DNA of 64,000 nucleotides from Bombyx mori (Eukaryota; Arthropoda; Insecta; Lepidoptera; Bombycidae): the NCBI RefSeq assembly GCF_030269925.1, contig NC_085117.1, positions 2,976,001-3,040,000 of the forward strand. The letters are read 5' to 3'. Of this stretch, positions 57,101-64,000 are shown one piece after another. How positions within the stretch are numbered: the first letter of the stretch is position 1; each line of letters begins with the position of its first letter. A program made the position numbers and the translations under genes. The notes below the pieces were generated by a model. It searched no databases. It worked only from the letters and a program-made list of their open reading frames with translations, and had not been told where the DNA came from.

Positions 57101-60100
57101 AAATAAAACGTGATCATGTAAACTGCATCGCTTTTGAAAGAAGAAAAAAATACAGTCGAGTCGGTAACTTCCCCCTTTTTGAAATCGGTTAATAATGACA
57201 TCAATAAATATTTCTAAAATTACGCTTACAAAAAACGGCTATTATTAAAAACGAATACTAGTTAAGCTTAGTCGACTAGGGATAGCTCTTCATCTCCATA
57301 CTAGATGGCGTTATCGCGCTATTTGCTACTGCCGCCCTTGACCGACAGATGGCTCGCTCTGCAGTGCGCTTGTAAGAATATTAACGTTCAAAATTAAACT
57401 GGATTCGCGGTTTAAATAAACTGGTTTCACTAACAGGTCTGATACTCACCGCCAACGTACCGAGATACGTGAAGATTTCTGCATACGGTCTTGCCTGTAA
57501 TCGGGTGTTCTCTGAAGCCAAGTGCTGTGATATGTCTGACGACAGAACTCCGTTGCCCCAGAACAGAATAATATTGTTCGGTGCTACCTACGTCAGTAAA
57601 ATAGAGTATGTATAATAATATTTTGATGTGAAACGTCTATAGTCGCACGTAAAACCGATTGCAGGCGTTGTATCTATCACCGGATCGGAATCGCGATCCA
57701 CTGAAAAGATCCGGTAAGAAAGTCAGTGGGTTGTGTCTATGGGTTATTTTATCAACATACGGATAACTACTATATCTTCAATTTTATTATACACAGAAAC
57801 GTGACGTAAATGACAAATTTAATTATACTTAAGTTACAGTACTCGACGATAACTACTGCTCATTGATCTTTAGAAAGAAAATATCGGCTAATTTCAGCTT
57901 CGAAGAGTTATATGTTCGTTTTTCATTACTAGATGGCGTTAGTTGTTATCGTGTTGTCCGTTTCATGTATTGACCAAGAGATGGCTCTAGCTGTCACAGT
58001 ACTATTGATCGATACTAGAGTATTAACTGCCCTTGGAAACGTGTTTACTGCCGATAACTAGACAACGATATACTAGGTTTTTTTTTGCTCGTCTACTTTC
58101 TCTATACATTGTCATTATTTTGGTGTACGTAAGTGCTATGGTGTTTTTCTTTTGTATTGTGTTGTATTGTGTTGTGTTGTGTTGTGCTATGCTGTGTTGT
58201 GTTGTGTTGTGTTGTGTTGTGTTGTGTTGTGTTGTGTTGTGCTGTGCTGTGCTGTGCTGTGCTGTGCTGTGCTGTGCTGTGCTGTGTTGTGTTGTGTTGT
58301 GTTGTATTGTGTACTTACCAGATCCGTTCTGATGACCAAATAGGCAAAGAACACCGGATTAAACGGTATATCAGTACCACGGAGATTTAGTGTGTCTATA
58401 AAAGAGCAAAGATGGCGGCTGTTATTTTTGTTTCTCTTGAGGGTAAGCGATAAACGACCGATCGTTTTGTTTTTTGAATAAAATATTTCAGCAATCATAG
58501 GCTCGGTGTGGTTATCTTAACATGTTGTATGAGCTTGTTACTGGCCCTTTTAATATCGTGTACAGACGGTAAAAGAAAAGAGGACCATTTTAGTGTATTA
58601 AAAAGCGTCCGCTGAAAGGGAGCCAATTAAGGTGGCGCCACAGTAGCAAGTGGAAGGATTTAAAAAAACAGCGCCATAAAGTACCACACTTTACTATGTT
58701 GAAAACTGCTATATTCATATAATTTCCACTTGCTACACTAGCGCTATTTCCGTGAGACTTCCAACAATAAATTGCTGTTTACAGGTGGACGCTTTTTTAA
58801 CTTGTCCCATATAAAAGATGACGCTCCTTACTTTTACCCTCCATAATATCATTAAGGTTTGTATGGGTGAGCACCAAACCGGTACCGGACACCGGTAACT
58901 ACTAATCCGTTTGCTTAATTAAACAATAGAAAAAAACACGTGTGGCACTCGGGGACTGCCACGGTAAAGCTATTGCATAACATTTTTTAACAACTTATGC
59001 ATTTATAATTAGACAATAATAATTAAATTTTAATATTAACACAATAATAAAATAAGACGACGCTATGTTTATAAACATAAACCCAAGCAAAACATTAACT
59101 GTCCCCTTCACACTCAAAAGCTATATCGCGCGAGAGAGAGAGATTGGCCGATTTTCATAATGCGCATGCAGCGCGACGTCACGTCGCGCGCTTATTCACA
59201 AACACTACACAAGCACAACGTGTGAATGTGTTGAACGCGAGCTACATAGTAGGCAGAGTGGGGTGTTAGGTTTTATTTTCGTTACGGAATTTCTTGATTC
59301 GGTCACCGCGGTCAAAGCCCGCGAGAAAAGCTATGCAATAGCTTAAAAATGCGACGCCATTATGAGCATAATGTCCATGCTCTCGGTGTTAAACTAAGAG
59401 CTTAGTAGTTGTATTTAAGTTGATATTGGTTTGGCCCATCACAGGGTACCCTAAGAAGTGCACTCACAGGCTATATCATCGAGGGCTGTCAGGACCAAAG
59501 CGGAGGCGCCTCTTGAATTCATTTGTTGAAGCAGTTGCGAGATTTTGTCACTCGAAGGTCGACCTGTAAATCCATATTTTACACGAGATTAGATAAGCTA
59601 ATGGATCTTTGGTTGCTGCTTGAAACGGTTTCTTGAAATTCCTTTCAAATATGTTGTTATTACTGATTTAATAGTGTTCTTTTTATTAAAAATACCAAAC
59701 CTTCTTGCCGATTCAACTCAACGGTCACATTGCAATCCGAATCGGTGTAAAAAACACAACTATTTAAAACCGCTTATAAATATATATATATAAAAAAAGT
59801 ACTTAATAATTTTTATTTTAGTGAAGGCGCGAGGTCGCAGTCACATTGGTGGCATTCAAAATGACTGCAGAATACAAGACAAAATACTATGATAGCCCAA
59901 GGTCACTTCCCATCAATAATAACATCAATAGGCCGATCTAGAAGGAGCTGGCAGAAATTTCTACTAAACAGCAGAAAGGATGAACGTTAGTCGAGCTAAG
60001 GTAACCATCTCGTTCTCGGGTATCGAGTATCTTCTATTTGTATCTGCTTTTGTATCAGCTTCAAACGAGAACATCATATAATCAAAAAAGCTCTACATTC

Positions 60101-63100
60101 CGTGAAAGGTGAAGAATTGTGGGAGAAGAGCATAGTGCGTTGAAGGATCGACTCGAAGCTGGACACGACCCTCAGCAATGAAGAATTCGACTAAAGAGGG
60201 AGAGAGGAGATGGGAAAAGAGATATATCAACCTACTCTACTACACACGCTTGTAACGACAGTCGGTATGAGTCTGGCAAGGTTATTTTGTCGTGTTATTT
60301 TGTCCCTCTATATATACCTGACACGCTTCTATTTGCTGTAGTGCTGTCGGAATACACTGCTTACCAGTAAAGTTCACGGTCAGAGGAATCAATGGATTGT
60401 TAGGTCGGCTCGGAGGACCATCACCAATACTAACTCTGGCCAAGTCTATTAAATTTTCAGATATTGCTTCTAATTTGATGTTGGCTCGAGTTAGTGCCGC
60501 CTGCAAAGCGATATATATTTATTACACTTCATTAGATTATCGCGAATTGATCGACCAAGGATGATGTAGAAAAGAGCTTAGCAGGTACATTTTTTTATTG
60601 TCTTTGCACGCAGACGAGCATACGGCCCACCTGATGGTGAGTGGTTACTGTCGCCCATGGACTTCAGCAATGCCAGGGGCAGAGCCAAACCGCTGCCTAC
60701 ATTGGTTGATTAAAAAAAAGTATATGTTCTTAAAATATGCAATCAGAATAAATCAAGAGTTATTCCTAATGTTTAATTGGAGCTTACCTGGAGAGTGTTC
60801 CATGAGTTTCTGGTGTACGTAGTTGGGTCGACAGCAACTACAGAGTTCGGTGGCATATTCGCAACTAACCAATTTTGGATCGAGGGATCGGTGCCTAGAA
60901 AAACACCAATGTATGTGTGTACTTATGTTCCACACAGAGTCGGCAGAGCCGTTTTCGATAATTAAATAACCTAATAAACCTAAGCTTTTCTCAAGTTTCT
61001 CAAGTTTTGAAGTCGTCGTGGCCTAAAGGATAAAACGTCCGGTGCATTCGTGGTGAGCGATGCACCGGTGTTCGAATCCCGCAGGCGGATACCAATTTTT
61101 CTAATGAAATACGTACTCAACAAATGTTCACGATTGACTTCCACGGTGAAGAAATAAAATCGTGTAATAAAAATCAAACCCACTAAATTATAATTTGCGT
61201 AATTACTGGTGGTAGGACCTCTTGAGAGTCCGCGCGGTAGGTACCACCACCCTGCCTATTTCTGCCGTGAAGCAGTAATGCGTTTCGGTTTGAAGAGTGG
61301 GGCAGCCGTTGTAACTATAGTGAGACCTTTGAACTCATATCTCAAGGTGGGTGGCGCATTTACGTTGTACATGTCTATGGACTCCAGTAACCACTTAATA
61401 CCAGGTGGGCTATGAGCTCTTCCACCCATCTAAGCAATAAAAAAATAAAAATAAAAATACATGTGTGCAATTCACACGTGGTAGAAGTGAAACCTTCCAA
61501 AATTAAAATACAATTATCCTAAACGTCTTAAAATTTTGTCATTAGTAAATAATTGTAAGGTAGCGCCCTCTGTGAATTGATATTTTAATTTCACGTATAA
61601 TCCTAAATTAAAATTCACTACAAGAGCTTTCATACACACGTTAGTATTAAAAAAATCTCACAGATGGCGCTGTATTAAATAGTATGTATATTTCTGTCTC
61701 ATTCTTTTGTATTTGTGTCTCTTACCTGTCGTTTTTTCCGTTGCATCCTGTTTGAAATCACAACGATTCTAAAGAAGTTTTCACTTCAAAAAGTTAAATA
61801 AATAATTTCAATATTAAATAGTTTAACATAGATTAGCTTAAGTTATCATTGCTGTCATTGGCGTTTTTTTACACATTTTTTTTTTATCGACTCTCGAATC
61901 GTCTTACCTTGCCTCATCAGCTCCCAAAGACTCCCGTCTACTTCCACTTCGAACTGCGTGAAGTATCTAGCGTCTGTCCAGACTAAAGCTCTGGTGGCGG
62001 TCACCACCGAAGTACCAGACGAGCCACGCAGACCCGACACCCATTCTCGGCGAGCATCAGAAGGCGCTATGTATTGCGACTGAAAAATTACATATACTGT
62101 GTGCTTGGTGCGAGTTTTTAAACGTTCTTAAGACGAGCTACCAATAATATATCGAAGGGTGAAAGGCCATTTGGTCTTGCCCTTTGACCGCCATGTAGGT
62201 CAACGGTGCCCTACGCGGCGCACTGAACTAATTATGTTGATTTCTCTCTTCGGTATTCTTAATAAAGCGCCGGAATATCTAGTAGATTCCGGGAAAGACA
62301 ATGATAATTAATCTGTTTCTAAGATACCTAAAAGACTAAAACGTACATTAAAAAAAAAGTGTGTGTGTCCGCTCCGACGCACGACTGGAGTTTACTGGAT
62401 ATAAAAAATTAAACGAAACAATACGAGAAATAGTTCTATATTACGACAACACGATACACTACAGATTATTAACAAATTAACGAGACACAAAACAAACGAC
62501 TAACAAATATATGAAAATACAATAATGAGAGAAACGCGCGATCAGTACGAGGCTTTGTGGCGGACTGCCGGCGCAGCAGCCCGGCGTCACCTGCGATAAC
62601 GCGGCCGCGCGTTGGCTCCTGATTGGCGCGCGCACGCATCACGCAATCAGGAGCCAATCAGGCGCATAACGCATTTCGTGTGACATGCTAGTACGATTTT
62701 GGTCCCCATAATTTTCATACCCCGGGCCTATATATGTAAATCGATTCTAAAGGAGTAAACTCCAACAAAAGTAGTTTGGTAAATTTAGGCAATCTAGACG
62801 CCTTAGTAACAGTAGATCGACGTAATTACTTCAGTGCGCCGCGTAAGGCACCGGTGACCTACACGACAGGCAAAGACTTAAGCAACATTTTTGTAATTTT
62901 ACAGGAGAGCCATTTAAAGTTTAAAATTTAGAAAAAATATCTTCAGCTATTTGAATGGGATAAAGTTAACAGAGGTTCAATTAAAAACATCGAACTGTCG
63001 ATGCTGATACCAAATAAAACGGACCTCTAATTACAATGATAAATGTCGCGTGCTAAGCGAAAAATCGCTTAAGCCAATAAGCTTGGATATAGAAGCATTG

Positions 63101-64000
63101 ATTGGCTGTCTTGGCTCTTTAAATCACAATGACAGTCTTATTCTTACAGAGTAAGCTTCAGTCGCGTGTCCGAACTGACATGACATGCACGATTTAAACT
63201 ATACTCTATTCCAATGACGAAGTCCCGTGATACAGATGTTATTATCATGTTACTAGCGACCCGCCTTCGCTTCGCTTCGGAAACTGTAATTTATTATTGA
63301 TTTCTCCACTATTTAATGGATGTTATTATACATACAAACCTTCCTCTTTAATCACTCTATCTGTTAAAAAAAAACCGCATCAAAATTCGTTGCGTAGTTT
63401 TAAAGATTTACGCATACATAGGCACAGACAGATATAGGGACAGAGAAAGCGACTTTGTTTTATACTATGTAGTGATTGTGTGTATGAATTAATTTTAGGT
63501 ATATTATAATGAATTAGATCATTATGTATTTTTTAAATGATGTTTACTTCCATGAGCCAAAAATGATTATTACTTAAAATTATGCGAGTCGTGAAGATTT
63601 ACGTTCTAAGAAGTGTCAATAGGGACTTCGTATTTGGAATAGAGCAGCCTTTCCCAAAGTGGGGATAACGCCCCCTTGTCGGCGCTGTAGGCCTAAAGGG
63701 GGCGGTAAGAGACCCTGGAAAAAAATAAGGACATTGTCTAAAGGCTTGGGAGGCGATTTGTAATTTCATCTAGTAGAGTAGTACTCTTAGATACCGACTG
63801 AGCTCTCGCTATAGTGGTTTTTGGGTTGGTGAAAAAATGGGGGCGCTCAAAATAATTTATTCTCAAAGTGGGACGTAGACAAAATAAGTTTGGGAGCCTC
63901 TGGAATAGAGTGTAGATTTGGTTCTAGATCTTTACGCGCAAAGTAAACTATGCTAGGTAATAGATTACACATACGTTATGGGCATCAGCTGTGGGCACGA
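48177..64000 (-). CDS. GPI-anchored Xaa-Pro aminopeptidase (XPNPEP2/ApepP-like), 5' end beyond window
   Basis: Sixteen exons in coding order: 63975-64000 (partial), 61908-62079, 60788-60894, 60365-60500, 59468-59563, 58319-58395, 57450-57587, 56741-56812, 55400-55477, 54412-54542, 53864-54016, 53003-53135, 52111-52288, 50590-50681, 49138-49251, 48177-48365. All phases match; 629 residues plus stop are recovered. The creatinase-like N-terminal domain shows PTADAHN-SQYIAPSDARREW and WTDARYF. The M24 pita-bread domain keeps the metal ligands: D in VDSGGQY, D in DGTTDIT, H in GHGTGHGVGH, E in NEPGYY and E in IRHED, plus the substrate His in IIHYSP. It should remove an N-terminal residue preceding proline. 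The last 20 or so residues are hydrophobic (VVTPLVLISVFLAWLG) after a small-residue stretch (SNAPA), as in GPI-attachment signals, so a cell-surface location is inferred. Signal peptide exons must lie right of the window. Introns are full of SINEs, MITEs and one satellite. Confidence 0.93.
48584..49039. mobile_element. TA-flanked MITE, 456 bp, GGAGGGTAGAGG ends
   Basis: The ends TGGAGGGTAGAGGTAAGGAG and its inverse continue as aaccgtct / agacggtt-type inward sequence. TA lies at 48582-48583 and 49040-49041. It sits in an intron of the Xaa-Pro aminopeptidase gene. Confidence 0.8.
49272..49525 (+). mobile_element. Bm1 SINE, headless
   Basis: From attacaggtggtaggacctc to ctaagcaataaaaaaaa; begins about 20 bp upstream of the acceptor of exon 49138-49251. 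Confidence 0.85.
49570..50400 (-). mobile_element. RTE-like LINE 3' end, split by a nested insertion
   Basis: On the minus strand 50282-50400 encodes A-E-M-R-M-L-R-R-M-Y-G-V-T-R-M-D. 49570-49856 continues with L-G-W-Y-G-H-V-M-R-R-N-E and G-R-G-R-P-K-K-K-W, the typical end of RTE-type reverse transcriptase ORFs. The two halves are separated by the family B insertion at 49857-50281. Confidence 0.75.
49857..50281 (+). mobile_element. LINE family B 3' end, inserted into the RTE fragment
   Basis: An open C-terminal frame (M-F-H-G-E-C-S-E-E-L-F-E-M ... I-R-L-W-N-E-L-P-S) runs to a stop near 50224. The tail ggtgggccgtatgctcgtc and an A-run follow. This is the best-preserved copy of the family here. 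Confidence 0.8.
51058..51108 (+). mobile_element. Bm1 SINE, last 50 bp
   Basis: gtcaggtgggctgtgagctc to catctatgcaataaaaaaac. Confidence 0.7.
51307..51805 (-). mobile_element. Harbinger-like element with TAA duplication and a MADF-like reading frame
   Basis: The ends are imperfect inverted repeats (CCGGCCACTGACATG left; CCGGTCACTCACATG read inward from the right), with TAA at 51304-51306 and 51806-51808. On the minus strand 51433-51717 is open and includes V-N-D-V-W-E-R-I-Q-N-S-F and D-E-L-K-R-R-R-N-S, loosely like a MADF DNA-binding domain. Harbinger transposons usually encode such a second protein. Both the TIR and the domain call are tentative. Confidence 0.5.
52330..52462 (+). mobile_element. 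Bm1 SINE 3' end
   Basis: From aactatacttgagaccttta to ctaagcaataaaaataaat; begins about 40 bp upstream of the acceptor of exon 52111-52288. Confidence 0.8.
52670..52900 (+). repeat. Unclassified repeat, copy 1
   Basis: Shares acaacagagagctccgc, gcgacaatagtcac and ttgttgacatgc in order with 56468-56660. Confidence 0.6.
53483..53605 (+). mobile_element. LINE family B 3' tail
   Basis: Contains ttaagcggttggcagtgg and ccatcaggtgggccgtatgc. Confidence 0.7.
54550..54775 (+). repeat. Unclassified repeat with gcggaacgtgacacttt
   Basis: Shares gtagcggaactattcgaactg with 53200-53250 and gcggaacgtgacacttttgc with 2390-2430. It starts just beyond the acceptor of exon 54412-54542. Confidence 0.5.
54895..55110 (+). 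repeat. Dispersed repeat (agagccatttaa type)
   Basis: Shares agagccatttaa and cttcagctattt, and ends caattagaaacgtcgaactg, as at 62900-63000; a partial relative is at 24412-24485. Confidence 0.5.
55815..56460. other. AT-rich intron, nothing recognised
   Basis: Contains a 136-codon open frame (56006-56416) without any domain; treated as chance. Confidence 0.4.
56468..56665 (+). repeat. Unclassified repeat, copy 2
   Basis: Diverged partner of 52670-52900, same orientation, in another intron of the same gene. Confidence 0.6.
57672..57752 (-). mobile_element. LINE family A tail fragment, antisense
   Basis: Contains accggatcggaatcgcgatc and gtgtctatgggtta. Confidence 0.55.
58150..58312. repeat. 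(GTTGT/GCTGT)n pentanucleotide satellite
   Basis: About 160 bp of 5-bp units, mainly gttgt with an internal block of gctgt. It ends within ten bases of the 5' splice site of exon 58319-58395. Confidence 0.9.
58563..58843. mobile_element. TA-flanked MITE, GGAGGGTAAAAG family, 281 bp
   Basis: The right end inverted reads TGGAGGGTAAAAGTAAGGAG; the left end is diverged (cagacggtaaaagaaaag). TA at 58561-58562 and 58844-58845. Confidence 0.65.
58930..59352. mobile_element. Candidate MITE with aagctattgcat inverted ends
   Basis: taaagctattgcataac near 58965 pairs with ctatgcaatagctt near 59330. The interior has a GC-rich gcgcgacgtcacgtcgcgcg palindrome. Outer limits are uncertain. Confidence 0.4.
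60590..60708 (-). mobile_element. LINE family B 3' tail, antisense
   Basis: Reads ttttattgtctttgcacgc, catacggcccacctgatgg and gcagagccaaaccgctgcc. Confidence 0.7.
61006..61458 (+). mobile_element. Bm1 SINE, near full length
   Basis: Head gaagtcgtcgtggcctaaag, B box gtgttcgaatcccgc, full body and an A-rich end; flanked upstream by a doubled ttctcaagt. One of three copies with an intact internal Pol III promoter. Confidence 0.92.
62353..62765 (-). mobile_element. Third copy of the unknown TGGAGTTTACT arm
   Basis: Nearly base-identical to 30312-30725 in the same orientation, including the A-run and (gt)n shoulder and the TGGAGTTTACT/AGTAAACTCCA bounded core, but without an inverted partner here. 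Confidence 0.75.
62900..63005 (+). repeat. Dispersed repeat (agagccatttaa type)
   Basis: Partner of 54895-55110. Confidence 0.5.
63252..63472 (+). mobile_element. Dispersed lepidopteran repeat, CTAGCGACCCGCC type
   Basis: Starts ctagcgacccgccttcgc, includes ccgcatcaaaattcgttgcg, and ends gcgactttgttttatac. Class uncertain. Confidence 0.5.
63645..63902 (+). mobile_element. hAT-type MITE, 258 bp, 8-bp target duplication GAATAGAG
   Basis: Starts CAGCCTTTCCCAAAG and ends TTTGGGAGCCTCTG. A perfect GAATAGAG lies at 63637-63644 and 63903-63910. It is 72 bp from the most 5' visible exon of the Xaa-Pro aminopeptidase gene. Confidence 0.85.

Noticed and set aside
58033..58498. Open frames rich in Cys, Val and Leu (plus) or Gln, His, Thr and Asn (minus) at 58033-58498
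   Set aside because: They are translations of the pentanucleotide satellite, not genes.

Overview
The window is nuclear DNA of a lepidopteran insect, almost certainly the silkworm Bombyx mori or a close Bombyx relative. The main reason is the tRNA-derived Bm1 SINE, present in more than twenty copies on both strands, three of them near full length. Multi-exon genes with GT-AG introns, several non-LTR retrotransposon 3' tails and many small TIR elements fit the same origin.

Layout. (1) 1188-20920, minus strand: a membrane-anchored M1 (gluzincin) aminopeptidase homologue in at least 22 exons. About 1,000 codons are open and phase-consistent across the junctions I could join, but the catalytic residues are replaced, so it reads as a pseudoenzyme. 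Two short internal exons and the first exon were not found. (2) 20921-34721: about 14 kb with no gene I can support. It holds a Jockey-like reverse transcriptase fragment, SINEs, MITEs and a 1.4 kb inverted-repeat structure of unknown class. (3) 34722-44076, plus strand: the complete reptin/RUVBL2 AAA+ ATPase gene, 12 exons, 467 residues. (4) 45414-46428, plus strand: a two-exon, 69-residue cytochrome c oxidase subunit 8 homologue. (5) 48177-64000, minus strand: a GPI-type Xaa-Pro aminopeptidase (XPNPEP2/ApepP family), 16 exons seen, running off the right edge at its 5' end. COX8 and this gene converge tail to tail.

Reptin (chromatin remodelling and assembly) and COX8 (respiratory chain) are housekeeping genes. 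The two flanking genes are cell-surface peptidase-family proteins, one apparently active and one apparently dead. I see no evidence that the four form a functional unit.

The most notable observations are the wholesale loss of M1 catalytic residues in an otherwise intact gene; a 30-bp minisatellite that copies the 5' splice site of one of its exons in frame; the unknown inverted-repeat element; and several TIR or LTR elements delimited to the base by their target-site duplications. Exon boundaries were placed by eye from splice consensus, reading phase and family similarity; no alignment or expression data were available.
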